The notes below the pieces were generated by a model, which was given only the letters and a program-made list of their open reading frames with translations, ran no database searches and was not told the DNA's origin. Below are positions 36,261 to 45,337 of a DNA stretch of 64,000 nucleotides, piece by piece. Source of the DNA: Psychrobacter phenylpyruvicus DSM 7000 = NBRC 102152 (GTDB taxonomy: Bacteria; Pseudomonadota; Gammaproteobacteria; Pseudomonadales; Moraxellaceae). The DNA is taken from contig NZ_JMKP01000015.1 in assembly GCF_000685805.1 (NCBI RefSeq), positions 1-64,000 of the forward strand, given 5' to 3'. The translations under genes and the position numbers were made by a program. The first letter of the stretch is position 1; each line of letters begins with the position of its first letter.

Positions 36261-36752
36261 ATGAGTAACAAAGACGAAGAAAAACTGCTTAACGAAGAAG
36301 AGTTAGAGAAATCTGACAAAAAAGATAAAAAGCAAGATAAGGATAAAGATCGCAAAAAAGATAAGAAACGTAAAGAAGAGAAAAAGCGTAAGAAAGACAA
36401 GAAAGACAAAGATAAGAAGGATAAAAAAGACAAAAAGCACAAAAAAGATAAGAATGAGAAGAAAGACAAAGACCACAAAAAAGACAAGAAGGATAAAAAA
36501 GAAAAAGAAGCGGAAAAAGCGGCAAAAAAAGAGGTTAAAAAGCAGTATCATAAAGGGATTAAGTTACTTAAAAAGCAACCTGCTGACAAGCGCCCTATTA
36601 AGAAAAAAGCTTTAAAAAACTTCTTACTCAGTCATCTGCGCACCGATGACGAGCAGTTGGTAGAAAGAGTGATTGAGAGAATGATTAAGAAAAAAAGAAT
36701 CAAGATTTCAATTAACAATAAAGTCAGTTATAGAAAAAAGCTAAAGTCTTAG
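36261..36752 (+). CDS. Extremely lysine-rich protein with a C-terminal helical domain
   Basis: Unknown function. Of 163 residues, the stretch from about 20 to 95 is almost only Lys, Asp, Glu and Arg in KKDKKDK-like periods with no hydrophobic residues, so it should be disordered or a single charged helix. Residues 96-163 (QYHKGIKLLKKQPADKRPIK, then NFLLSHLRTDDEQLVERVIE and INNKVSYRKKL) look folded. This part resembles the small domain at the C-terminus of some proteobacterial NYN-domain proteins (R-P-x-K-x-x-x-L, then a helix and K-V-S-Y), but that is only a memory-based suggestion. A good ribosome site (caggag) precedes the ATG. The high charge suggests nucleic-acid binding. Confidence 0.7.
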   Translation: MSNKDEEKLLNEEELEKSDKKDKKQDKDKDRKKDKKRKEEKKRKKDKKDKDKKDKKDKKHKKDKNEKKDKDHKKDKKDKKEKEAEKAAKKEVKKQYHKGIKLLKKQPADKRPIKKKALKNFLLSHLRTDDEQLVERVIERMIKKKRIKISINNKVSYRKKLKS

Positions 36753-36790
36753 TTTTTTAGCTTCTACTCTAAATTTTAGCTTTTATTCTA

Positions 36791-36841
36791 AAAAAGGTAT
36801 GGTTTCATGGTCGAGTGTTGACCAGAAACGCATACCTTTTT
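36791..36841. terminator. Long near-perfect hairpin, bidirectional terminator
   Basis: AAAAAGGTATG/CATACCTTTTT, GTTTC/GAAAC and TGGTC/GACCA pair in register with single-base bulges and a 7-base loop. It lies between the convergent lysine-rich gene and the LysO-type gene, with A and T tracts on both sides. It is longer than other terminators in the window. Confidence 0.8.
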
Positions 36842-36921
36842 CATTTTTAAAAGCTCGTTTTTAGTTATTGGACAATAAAAGCTGTTGAACAATAAAATCT
36901 CATTTTACTAGACAAAACTCA

Positions 36922-37848
36922 TTAGCCAAAAGAGGCAAAAACTACCATTAATACTGGCGCCACAATATTAATGATAAAGCCAAAACTAATCGCCAACGGG
37001 ACGATACCTAAACCACCTGATTGTTGAATAACCGGTAGAGTAAAGTCCAAACTGGTCGCACCGCCAAGCCCTACAGCTGCCGATGGGTATTTACGCATAA
37101 ATAGCGGAATAAACAACAATGCAAAAAACTCACGCACCAAGTCATTAAATAAGGCGATACTGCCCCAAACTGCGCCATAAGCATCGGTCATAACAATGGC
37201 AGATAACGAATACCAGCCAAAGCCAGAGGCCAGTGCTAAGCTTTGGGGTAAGGTCACCTCATCGAACAGTAACCAAAATATTATCCCGCCCATCAATACT
37301 GATAAAGTGAAGATGACACTGGTCTGCATGCCGCGCTTACTAAGCAGAACTTCTTTCAGAGTAATACCTGAGCCTTTTAGCCCAATGCCTACCAATAAAA
37401 TTAAAAACATGAGTAGCCCGGTCATGGTGTTCTCTGGGGGCATCATAGTTACCGGTAATACGCCACCAATCAAAAATCCAAAGATCACACAGAATACTTG
37501 GATTAAGCTGCCTCGGATACTGACTTTGTGTTCTGTGGTCGCTGTTTTTACCAAAGGTCGCCAAGGTATTAGACGATCAAAAATCATCAATCCTGCTAGG
37601 CCACAACCGATGGTGAGTACCGATAACACCCCAACATATAACATGATGTCGTTAATCTGACTGCCTAGCCCCTCTACTTGAGCCAGCTCAATCCCAATTA
37701 AGGTGAGGATGATATAGACCAAATAGCCCAGCATTTTTTCTGAATAATGAATCAAAGTCTTATTCAGTGGTAAGGCAAACCCTATAAACAAGGGGGTTAG
37801 GACCAAAACGAGGGTGATGAGATTGTCTAAGTTTTGTGGGGTTTGCAT
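36922..37848 (-). CDS. lysO: LysO-family lysine exporter
   Basis: A 308-residue inner-membrane protein with about eight hydrophobic helices, of the LysO/YbjE (DUF340) family, which in E. coli exports L-lysine and thialysine. Characteristic pieces are LASGFGWYSLSAIVMTDAYG near residue 208, FNDLVREFFALLFIPLFMRK near 235, and GLGGATSLDFTLPVIQQSGG near 265. E. coli YbjE has the same three blocks. The ATG at 37848 is preferred; a GTG four codons upstream is also open. Monocistronic. No lysine riboswitch was seen in the short leader. Confidence 0.88.
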   Translation of the reverse strand: MQTPQNLDNLITLVLVLTPLFIGFALPLNKTLIHYSEKMLGYLVYIILTLIGIELAQVEGLGSQINDIMLYVGVLSVLTIGCGLAGLMIFDRLIPWRPLVKTATTEHKVSIRGSLIQVFCVIFGFLIGGVLPVTMMPPENTMTGLLMFLILLVGIGLKGSGITLKEVLLSKRGMQTSVIFTLSVLMGGIIFWLLFDEVTLPQSLALASGFGWYSLSAIVMTDAYGAVWGSIALFNDLVREFFALLFIPLFMRKYPSAAVGLGGATSLDFTLPVIQQSGGLGIVPLAISFGFIINIVAPVLMVVFASFG

Positions 37849-38086
37849 GATAGGACACACAGCAAGTTTAGTGAGAGCAATTTATGGTTACCGTCTGCTA
37901 AATTTTAAAAAAATAAAAGCCTATCAGTAGCCATAGTGAAGAAATAGCGATTCTACCATAGCTTGATAAGGTAGGGTGGTTTGGAATCAAAACTGAGATT
38001 TGCCTCACTGCAATAATAGACAGTGAGGACAGGATAAGGAAGGAGAATAGAGGGTTTGTTCCCCGATAGTAGCCCGAGCACAGGAG

Positions 38087-40027
38087 CTAAGAAGCTTTGG
38101 CTACCAAACTAGAAGGCTTAGAGCAGGCTGGTTTGTTCAATGTATGTGTAGCGATATTATCTACCTTTTTTGTATTCTCATCCGTTTGAGTAGGGAGAGG
38201 CATAACGATACTGGTTGCAGGTGCGTGAGTGAGACTGGAATGGTCTTCTCGATAATGACCCCCTCGACTTTCAGTACGAGTCAGGGCCGATTGTAATAAC
38301 AATGAGGCCAAAGTTAATAGGCGCTCGAAACGAAATATATCTAAGGACATACTTTGTGCTGCTAAGCCTTGCGTTTTGAACAACTGTAACTGTTGCTTTA
38401 AATCAATAACCTGTTGTAAGGCCTGCTTTAAGCAGGTTTCATTGCGTTTAATACCCATGTTATCGGTCATTAGCTGCTTTAACCCAGATAATTGCTGCGT
38501 CAAATTAAAATCGACCAATGGCGTGACTGTGGTCTCAGCAGATGGATTTAAAGATACACTAGGCACAGTGAATTGAGCAAGTAAGGAAGTATGTGGTGTT
38601 GACTCAATAAGGCTGTTTTTGTCTGGGCTGTGTTGGTCTTTATTCAAATTATTTTCATCGTCGAGCTTTTTAGCGAGATGTGAAGCAATGGTTCGGCCTA
38701 CCACCACACACTCTAAAAGTGAATTGCTAGCCAAACGGTTGGCACCATGTAGCCCAGTATAAGCCACCTCTCCAGCGGCATATAAATCTGCTATGTCCGT
38801 TTGCCCTGATGCATTGGTCATTACCCCGCCACAGGTATAGTGTGCGGTAGGGGCAACTGGTATCGGCTGTTTCGTGATATCAATGCCTAGGCTTAAACAA
38901 TGGGCATAAATATCTGGGAAATGCTGTTTGATAAAGTCAGCTGGCTTATGAGAGATGTCCAAATGCACATACCCCAAGCCATTATTAGCAATCTCATTGG
39001 CGATGGCTCGGGCCACAATATCACGAGGGGCTAGCTCTTCACGCACATCATAATTCGGCATAAAGCGTTGATGGGTCAGTGGGCATAATAAATGGCCCCC
39101 CTCACCGCGAACTGCCTCAGAAATCAGGAAGCTGCTACTACCATTTTCATCTTTATAGACCAAGCCTGTGGGATGAAATTGGATAAACTCTAGATTAGCC
39201 AAACTACAGCCGGCCTCCCAAGCCATCATAATGCCATCACCGACGCAGACATTAGGGGCCGTGGCTCGACTAAATAATTGACCCAATCCACCGCTAGCAA
39301 GGACCACCGCTTTGCTATTAAAACGTATTACGCTATTGGTTTCGGTATTAATAGCCAGAGCACCAGTACAGCGCCGATCTGTAGCACTTTCATCGGTGTC
39401 TTCAGTGAGTAGACTTAGGGCCTCATGAAAGGGGAGTAGATTAATATTACTAGCTTGTGAGGCCTGCTGCTGCAAGCGGATCATTATATGTCGGCCAGTA
39501 GCATCATCGGCATGAGCCACACGGCGACAACCATGCCCGCCTTCTTGAGTTAAATGCAGTTCTGCAAGAGACGGCGTATTGGTCTTAGCAAGCTGTGTCG
39601 AGTGGTCGTTAGTAGTAAAAGGTACGCTATGCGCTAGTAGCCAACTTATGGCATTGCTGCCTTGCGTGAGGATTTGGGTGGTGGCCTGTTGATCACACAA
39701 GCCATCGCCTGCTATCAAGGTATCGCTCACGTGGTCTGCTACTTTATCTTCAGCATCAATAACGGCGGCAATACCGCCTTGGGCATAGTAACTTGAGCAG
39801 GCGCTTAACCCTTCTTTGGCCAGTACTGTCACTTTTAAGTGCTTAGGAAGAGATAGTGCAGTTGCTAAGCCTGCTAAACCCGCCCCTATGACTAATACAT
39901 CGCAATATTGTGTCATAACGGTATCCTCTAAGGCTTTAGAGGGTGACTCTAACAACAGTTCAGACAGTAGTTCAGAGACAGTTTCTAGCGATGAGTCATC
40001 ATGAGGGTAAGTTTTTGAAGTGGTCAT
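38087..40027 (-). CDS. nadB: L-aspartate oxidase
   Basis: First enzyme of de novo NAD synthesis: FAD-dependent oxidation of L-aspartate to iminoaspartate, which NadA condenses with DHAP. FAD-binding VLVIGAGLAGLATALSLP is near residue 44, with YYAQGGIAAV near 85, EFIQFHPTGL near 282, HYTCGGVMTN near 397 and LHGANRLASNSLLECVVVGR near 428. At 646 residues it is about 100 longer than E. coli NadB. The excess is a polar N-terminal stretch (about 37 residues), a linker near 455-500, and a disordered C-terminal tail. M38 (39916) has a good ribosome site (gaggat) and could be the true start. It follows nadA by 46 bp on the same strand. Confidence 0.96.
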   Translation of the reverse strand: MTTSKTYPHDDSSLETVSELLSELLLESPSKALEDTVMTQYCDVLVIGAGLAGLATALSLPKHLKVTVLAKEGLSACSSYYAQGGIAAVIDAEDKVADHVSDTLIAGDGLCDQQATTQILTQGSNAISWLLAHSVPFTTNDHSTQLAKTNTPSLAELHLTQEGGHGCRRVAHADDATGRHIMIRLQQQASQASNINLLPFHEALSLLTEDTDESATDRRCTGALAINTETNSVIRFNSKAVVLASGGLGQLFSRATAPNVCVGDGIMMAWEAGCSLANLEFIQFHPTGLVYKDENGSSSFLISEAVRGEGGHLLCPLTHQRFMPNYDVREELAPRDIVARAIANEIANNGLGYVHLDISHKPADFIKQHFPDIYAHCLSLGIDITKQPIPVAPTAHYTCGGVMTNASGQTDIADLYAAGEVAYTGLHGANRLASNSLLECVVVGRTIASHLAKKLDDENNLNKDQHSPDKNSLIESTPHTSLLAQFTVPSVSLNPSAETTVTPLVDFNLTQQLSGLKQLMTDNMGIKRNETCLKQALQQVIDLKQQLQLFKTQGLAAQSMSLDIFRFERLLTLASLLLQSALTRTESRGGHYREDHSSLTHAPATSIVMPLPTQTDENTKKVDNIATHTLNKPACSKPSSLVAKAS

Positions 40028-40073
40028 AAGCAGGCTCTTACAAAAAGGTTAACTACACAGTTATAGCTACTAT

Positions 40074-41276
40074 CTAAGCAGGACCGACATGCTTATACAG
40101 TTCACGGTCTTTAATAAGATCACCACTGGCCGCCACGCGACGTTTTTGTTCAGCGGCAAAGTCGAGCATACGTTGTAAAGGCTTAAGAGCGGCTTCGGCT
40201 AACTCAGGCTTTAAGGTAATTTCACCACTGCCGGTCTCTAGGCACTGCTCAATGCCTTTAAGTCCATTCATTGCCATCCAAGGACAAAAAGCACAGCTTT
40301 TACAAGTGGCACTTTCACCTGCGGTTGGGGCTGCCAAAAACAGCTTGTCTGGAGAATGCTTTTGCATCTCGTGCAAGATGCCAAGGTCGGTACCAACGAT
40401 GAAGGTTTTTGCGTCCATCTCTTTGGTGGCGTTAAGCAGCTTACTGGTCGATCCCACTACATCAGCAAGGGCCACCACACCATCAGGAGACTCAGGATGA
40501 ACCAGCACTACAGCATCAGGATGCTCAGCTTTTAATTGCTGTAATTCTTTGGCTTTGAACTCATTATGGACGATGCACGATCCTTGCCACAGCAGCATAT
40601 CAGCGCCGGTTTCTTGTTGAATGTATTTGCCTAAGTGACGGTCTGGACCCCAGATGATTTTTTGACCTTGCTCATGCAGGTGGTTCACAATCTCAAGCCC
40701 TACAGACGAAGTTACGACCCAGTCAGCACGGGCTTTGACCTCGGCACTGGTATTGGCATAGACCACCACAGTACGGTCGGGATGTTGATCACAAAATGCG
40801 CTAAACTCCTCAATAGGGCAGCCCAAATCTAAGGAGCATTCCGCTTCCAGGTCGGCCATAAGGACTGTTTTTTCCATACTCAAGATTTTGGCAGACTCCC
40901 CCATAAATCTGACGCCAGCCACCACTAAAGTTTGGGCTTCATGCTCTTTACCAAAGCGAGCCATCTCCAAAGAGTCTCCTACGCAGCCGCCAGTCTCTAG
41001 GGCTAAGTCTTGGATATAAGGGTCGACATAATAATGCGCTACCAATACTGCGTTGTGCTCTTGTAGCAGACGCTTGATGTTTTCCACCACTTGCTGACGT
41101 TCAGTACGAGACAGCTCAGCAGGGATTTTGGCTTTTGCATATTCGATATCAATATTATTGACAGCAGACTGTTGATTGCTTTGATCTAAAGTTGGAGCAT
41201 CGTAAGCAAAAAGTTCTACTTTCTCTGCGGTAGTATTTTTTTCTAATTCGACTGGGCTGTTGGCTGAGGTGGTCAT
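40074..41276 (-). CDS. nadA: Quinolinate synthase
   Basis: 4Fe-4S enzyme that condenses iminoaspartate with DHAP to quinolinate. Visible features are [20 protein letters not shown] near residue 90 (dihydroxyacetone-phosphate side), [43 protein letters not shown], and the cluster cysteines including [13 protein letters not shown] near 306. The ATG at 41276 has AGGG at good spacing and gives 400 residues; an upstream TTG in the intergenic region is rejected. The first 45 residues are a non-conserved tail. The promoter region upstream carries an inverted repeat shared with nadC. Confidence 0.96.
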   Translation of the reverse strand: MTTSANSPVELEKNTTAEKVELFAYDAPTLDQSNQQSAVNNIDIEYAKAKIPAELSRTERQQVVENIKRLLQEHNAVLVAHYYVDPYIQDLALETGGCVGDSLEMARFGKEHEAQTLVVAGVRFMGESAKILSMEKTVLMADLEAECSLDLGCPIEEFSAFCDQHPDRTVVVYANTSAEVKARADWVVTSSVGLEIVNHLHEQGQKIIWGPDRHLGKYIQQETGADMLLWQGSCIVHNEFKAKELQQLKAEHPDAVVLVHPESPDGVVALADVVGSTSKLLNATKEMDAKTFIVGTDLGILHEMQKHSPDKLFLAAPTAGESATCKSCAFCPWMAMNGLKGIEQCLETGSGEITLKPELAEAALKPLQRMLDFAAEQKRRVAASGDLIKDRELYKHVGPA

Positions 41277-41594
41277 AAAAATCCCTATTACGAAATTGGT
41301 ACTCAAAAAGTTATTAATTTAAAAAAAGTACTAATTAAAAAATAAACTATGAATTTATATAAAGTAACTATAATTATGCTCGTTTTGAGCATAAATACAA
41401 GAAATTTTTTTAATTAAAATTTATAAGGGCTGTGAGCCGATATATAAAATCTTTAAATTTCAGTGTGTTAGCAGAGGATTTATTAATTTTTTATTGTTTT
41501 GAAATAATTGATCTTTATCTTCAGGCGTAAGGTAGGGTTGGTGTAATTCAGCCCATTAACAGATATACTAAAGCCCATAGTTTTAATAACATTG
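41277..41594. other. Divergent regulatory region nadA | nrtR
   Basis: About 315 bp, strongly AT-rich, holding promoters for both directions and the palindrome at 41374-41394. No other repeat of that kind is present in it. Confidence 0.6.
41374..41394. promoter_or_regulatory. Candidate NrtR operator upstream of nadA and nrtR
   Basis: TTATGCTC-GTTTT-GAGCATAA is a perfect inverted repeat with 8-bp arms and a 5-bp centre, about 100 bp upstream of nadA and 200 bp upstream of nrtR. A near-identical repeat lies upstream of nadC (42770-42790). Recurrence in both NAD gene promoters, with the regulator gene between them, makes it a strong candidate operator. Confidence 0.75.
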
Positions 41595-42695
41595 ATGATA
41601 AATATGAGTTTGTCTTTTTCTCACGCCCATAGCGAAGGTAGCGGTACCACTGAAGTGGTCGCCGTGTTAATTGCGATTACCAACAGCCGAGCCCGAGTAC
41701 TAACGGTGGATGGGGGTAAGCTTTTGCCCAATGGACCCCTTATGCCATTACACCGCTCATTACAAGCGGGGGTTCGCCAATGGGTGGAGGAGCAGACAAA
41801 ACAGCCCTTAGGGTATATCGAGCAGTTATATACCTTTGTCGATACCAATAGACGCAATAAAGATGGTCATGCCTTGGTCTATGTCAGTTATATGGGCTTG
41901 GTGCAAGAAGCAGCGATACCTGAAGCCATGGTGGAGGGGGATAAGGAGAAAAAGTCAGACTCTGAATCAGCTTCGGTAGCCGATAGTACTGAAAGCAGTG
42001 CCCGTTGGCGAGATTGGTACGACTATTTCCCTTGGGAGAATCGTCTGCAAACAGAAACCAATAGCGGTCAAATCACCGCAAGACTCAAACAATGGGCAGA
42101 ATCAGCCACTAGCAAGTCAGAAAGATTAAAGCGCTTACAACGTATTTATCTGTGCTGGGGCGGCGATTGGGAACAAGACTTAGATTTTGAGCAAATCGTT
42201 GCCAGTGGCGATGGTCACAGTAGCAGTGCCAAAGAGATGTTTACTAAGTGGGTGGCTGAGCATGCTCTACTGCGCTATGAGATGCTTTATGAGGCTGGCT
42301 TGTTACCTGAATCACCGAGCTACAATGCCAGTAAACTCCCAAAAAACTGGCATCAAGTCATCGGCGAGCCTATGTATTATGATCATCGTAGGGTGATTGC
42401 TACCGCCATATCGCGACTACGGGCCAAGATTGAGTATCGTCCGCTAATTTTTGGTCTAATGCCTGAAGAATTTACTTTATTGCAATTACAGCAGAGTGTA
42501 GAAGCTCTATCGGGTGTGGCTTTGCACAAACAAAACTTTAGACGGCTACTTGAGAGTCAGAACTTGGTTGAGCCGACGGGTAATAGCAGTCAAACTGGTA
42601 GAGGAAGACCTGCCAAATTATATCGGTTCCGTTTTGATATAGGGCTACAAAGTTTATTAATGGACAGTAAGCTGCCAAAAAGTAACCCTCGCTGA
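41595..42695 (+). CDS. nrtR: NrtR-type transcriptional regulator of NAD metabolism
   Basis: A 366-residue two-domain regulator. The N-terminal part (about 15-160) is Nudix-like: TEVVAVLIAI, then GPLMPLHRSLQAGVRQWVEE. The Nudix box is degenerate: R-Q-W-V-E-E replaces R-E-x-x-E-E, and the Glu expected upstream is His. This suits a sensor that binds ADP-ribose-like ligands without hydrolysing them. The C-terminal winged helix is EFTLLQLQQSVEALSGVALH, then QNFRRLLESQNLVEP and RGRPAKLYRF, the NrtR pattern. A polar insert lies near 110-140. It sits between nadA and nadC. The start is uncertain (41595 or 41604); neither has a clear ribosome site. Confidence 0.85.
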   Translation: MINMSLSFSHAHSEGSGTTEVVAVLIAITNSRARVLTVDGGKLLPNGPLMPLHRSLQAGVRQWVEEQTKQPLGYIEQLYTFVDTNRRNKDGHALVYVSYMGLVQEAAIPEAMVEGDKEKKSDSESASVADSTESSARWRDWYDYFPWENRLQTETNSGQITARLKQWAESATSKSERLKRLQRIYLCWGGDWEQDLDFEQIVASGDGHSSSAKEMFTKWVAEHALLRYEMLYEAGLLPESPSYNASKLPKNWHQVIGEPMYYDHRRVIATAISRLRAKIEYRPLIFGLMPEEFTLLQLQQSVEALSGVALHKQNFRRLLESQNLVEPTGNSSQTGRGRPAKLYRFRFDIGLQSLLMDSKLPKSNPR

Positions 42696-42769
42696 TCTTC
42701 AATAATCGGGTGTTGATTAAATATTAGGCGCAGATTAGTTATTGCTAAAGCGGTTTTTCTTCGTTATAT

Positions 42770-42790
42770 TTATGCTCATTATGAGTATTA
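42770..42790. promoter_or_regulatory. Candidate NrtR operator upstream of nadC
   Basis: TTATGCTC-ATTAT-GAGTATTA has the same left arm, 5-bp centre and nearly the same right arm (6 of 8) as the repeat at 41374-41394. It lies about 60 bp upstream of the nadC ATG, a suitable place for repression. Confidence 0.72.
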
Positions 42791-42852
42791 TTGGTTGAGG
42801 TTTTTGCCTTAACTTTTTATTTTATTGAAAAAATAACTATCAAGGACCTTTT

Positions 42853-43767
42853 ATGTCTTCAACGCGTAGCACAAGCCCTCAGCAGACTTCTGATACTGTA
42901 ACCCTCAATGTCCCTCCGTTAAATGATGTGTTGTTGCTGCCTTTGGTAGAAAATGCCTTAGTAGAAGACTTAGGTCGCCGTGGTGATGTAACCTCGCAAG
43001 CGACGATACCAGCTGACAAGCAAGCTACGTTAACTTTAACCGTTCGTGATGAGGGCGTGGTTTGTGGTCTAGATTTAGCGAGACTGGCCTTTGCTCAAGT
43101 CGATGCTTGTATTGAATTCACTGCCCATACTCATGATGGTGCTTGGGTAACAGCGGGTCAAACTCTAGCCACTATTAGTGGTAATGCTCGCAACCTACTG
43201 ACAGCAGAGCGTACTGCTCTTAACTTCATGACTCATCTAAGCGGCATTGCTACGGCCACTCGTAAGGTAGTAGACCTAGTGGCGGATTATCCGGCGCAGA
43301 TTACCTGTACTCGTAAGACCATTCCTGGTCTACGCACTGTGCAAAAATATGCTGTACGCTGTGGCGGCGGTCGTAACCACCGTTTGGGTCTGGATGATGC
43401 CATCTTAATTAAAGACAACCATATTGCCATTGCCGGCAATATTACTAAGGCCATTGAGCAAGCCAAGCAGCTGGCAGGACACCTAATTCCAATTGAGATT
43501 GAAGTCGATACCTTGGAGCAGCTACAGCAAGCGCTGGAGGCGGGGGCAGAGCTAGTATTATTAGATAACATGAGCCCTGAGACTTTACGTCAAGCGGTGG
43601 CCCTATGTAAAAACCACCCCAGTGGCCGAGTAAAAACAGAAGCTTCAGGTGGCATTACTCCAGACAGCGTCGTAGCCGTGGCTGAAACTGGGGTAGATTT
43701 TATTGCCATGGGGTATTTAACTCACAGTACTACTGCGCTAGACATTGGCATGGACTTTTCGGCTTAA
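42853..43767 (+). CDS. nadC: Nicotinate-nucleotide pyrophosphorylase (carboxylating)
   Basis: Quinolinate phosphoribosyltransferase, third step of de novo NAD synthesis (quinolinate plus PRPP to nicotinate mononucleotide). Features are LVENALVEDLGRRGDVTSQA at about residue 30, ERTALNFMTHLSGIATATR near 118, CTRKTIPGLRTVQKYAVRCG near 152, LDDAILIKDNHI near 179, IEIEVDTLEQ, and the phosphate-binding VKTEASGGI near 260. 304 residues, normal. Preceded by aagga and a candidate NrtR box. With nadA and nadB it completes the pathway from aspartate to NaMN in one locus. Confidence 0.97.
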   Translation: MSSTRSTSPQQTSDTVTLNVPPLNDVLLLPLVENALVEDLGRRGDVTSQATIPADKQATLTLTVRDEGVVCGLDLARLAFAQVDACIEFTAHTHDGAWVTAGQTLATISGNARNLLTAERTALNFMTHLSGIATATRKVVDLVADYPAQITCTRKTIPGLRTVQKYAVRCGGGRNHRLGLDDAILIKDNHIAIAGNITKAIEQAKQLAGHLIPIEIEVDTLEQLQQALEAGAELVLLDNMSPETLRQAVALCKNHPSGRVKTEASGGITPDSVVAVAETGVDFIAMGYLTHSTTALDIGMDFSA

Positions 43768-43995
43768 GCCTTGCTTTAGGCGCCTGTAGTTTACTTTGAC
43801 TATGGCAAATTTTTTGTAGTAAAGTAAATGAGAGACTCAAGCTTGTAATAATATGCTACTTGAGCGATACATAGAGCAGTTATTGCCTTATAATTACCCA
43901 TCTTTCATTACTTAGATAGGGGAGCTTGCAGAGAGCGGCAGACCGGTCCTGCTTGCACCAATACTGCCCTTTTTCTACAAACTGAGGCGCCCTTT

Positions 43996-44637
43996 ATGGA
44001 CACCGAAATTGTAAAAATCATAATAGCGTTTATGGTGCTAATTAATCCCTTTAGCGCGCTAACTCTGTTTTTAGATTCGACTCGAGGCTACAGCATGACT
44101 GATAGGCGCCGTTTTGCGCGTATCAGTAGCTTGACCGTTTTTATTACCATCACTTTCTTCACTGTCGCTGGTGAAAGCTTGCTAAGGGCCTTGGGTATCT
44201 CAGTAGGCTCGTTCCAAGTAGCCGGTGGGGTGCTGGTATTTTTGATTGCCATTAATATGATGAATGGCGATGGTAACCCAGTAAAACCGGATCAAGAAAA
44301 CGTTGATTTTGATGACAGTGTTGAAAGTATCGGGAGTACAGCTGCAGCAGTAGTGCCATTAGCCATACCGATGATGGTGGGTCCCGGAGGTATTTCGACG
44401 GTTATTATTTATTCTGCTCAAGTTTCCAATTGGCAACAAAAATTGGCTATTATCATTGCTGGGTTGTTAATTGCGGTGTTCTGCTATCTGGCATTGATGG
44501 CTGCAGGACGCTTAAGTAAGTTATTGGGCGATACTGGACTCAACATTATCAGCCGTATCATGGGTATGTTATTGGCTGCCGTGGCCATTGAAATCTTGGT
44601 CAGTGGTATCCGCACCATCTTTCCAAGTTTAGCCTAG
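43996..44637 (+). CDS. MarC-family integral membrane protein
   Basis: A 213-residue inner-membrane protein with six hydrophobic helices, of the MarC/UPF0056 family. Conserved pieces are MVLINPFSALTLFLDSTRG at the start, GGVLVFLIAINMMNGDGNP near 76, and AVVPLAIPMMVGPGGISTVI near 117; the N-P-x-x-A and P-L-A-x-P-x-x-x-G-P-G motifs are family hallmarks. Function is not established; E. coli MarC was once linked to multidrug resistance, but the link was later withdrawn. GAGG precedes the ATG. Single-gene unit. Confidence 0.9.
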   Translation: MDTEIVKIIIAFMVLINPFSALTLFLDSTRGYSMTDRRRFARISSLTVFITITFFTVAGESLLRALGISVGSFQVAGGVLVFLIAINMMNGDGNPVKPDQENVDFDDSVESIGSTAAAVVPLAIPMMVGPGGISTVIIYSAQVSNWQQKLAIIIAGLLIAVFCYLALMAAGRLSKLLGDTGLNIISRIMGMLLAAVAIEILVSGIRTIFPSLA

Positions 44638-44743
44638 CCAAAAGTTACAAGCTTAGCCCAACTTCATTAGCCTCAACCGTTTTAGACCACTGGCCCAGTT
44701 CATTACTTAATAGACCATTTCCCTAGCCGAATTAGTGGCGATA

Positions 44744-45337
44744 TCAACTGTTATATAAATACCAAGCCAAATAAATCATCAATATACCAACCAGGGCATC
44801 CAAGATACTCCAAGCTTTGGGTTTTGCAAATAATGGCGATAATAATCTGGCGCCATAACCTAAGCTAAAAAAGAACACGAATGAGGCACTCACTGCCCCC
44901 AATCCGAACTCCACCTTACTATCGGCTCCAGTCGAAACCATCCCTACCAACACCAAAGTGTCTAAATAGACATGAGGGTTAAGCCAGGTAAAGCCAAAAC
45001 ATAATAGCAAAGATTTTTTTAGGCTACTGACTTGTTGATTGTCTTGTGTCAAAGCATGCGATTTGCTGACACTGGCATATAAGCTTTGTAACCCATACAC
45101 CAATAAGAATAAAGCGCCAACAATTTTTGCAAGGGAGACGATATTGGGATATTTGGCAGTAACTGCGCCAAATCCAGCGACCCCAGCGGAGATTAATAAA
45201 GCATCTGAGACCGCACAAAACAGAAAGATGGCAAAAACATGCTGTTTTTTTATACCTTGTTTTAGAATAAAAGCGTTTTGTGAGCCTATCGCAAATATTA
45301 GCGATAATCCTAAAGCAAAGCCTGATACATAATCCAT
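44744..45337 (-). CDS. LysE/ArgO-family amino-acid exporter
   Basis: A 197-residue inner-membrane protein with six hydrophobic helices. The N-terminal FAIGSQNAFILKQGIKKQHV and central TWLNPHVYLDTLVLVG are signature segments of the LysE/ArgO branch (arginine and lysine efflux). E. coli ArgO has the same two blocks. No LysR-type ArgP regulator is beside it in this window. A set of three 40-bp repeats, two of them with palindromes, lies 110-230 bp upstream of its start and could be its control region. Exact substrate (Lys or Arg) not decidable. Confidence 0.88.
   Translation of the reverse strand: MDYVSGFALGLSLIFAIGSQNAFILKQGIKKQHVFAIFLFCAVSDALLISAGVAGFGAVTAKYPNIVSLAKIVGALFLLVYGLQSLYASVSKSHALTQDNQQVSSLKKSLLLCFGFTWLNPHVYLDTLVLVGMVSTGADSKVEFGLGAVSASFVFFFSLGYGARLLSPLFAKPKAWSILDALVGILMIYLAWYLYNS

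Noticed and set aside
36239-36551. Long minus-strand frames with hydrophobic Phe/Leu/Ser-rich products opposite the lysine-rich gene
   Set aside because: They are antisense shadows: Lys codons (aaa/aag) read as Phe/Leu on the other strand. The plus frame has a proper ribosome site and a folded tail.
37849-38086. Lysine riboswitch upstream of the LysO-type gene
   Set aside because: The leader is short and AT-rich without the conserved core. The exporter's start lies close to any likely promoter.
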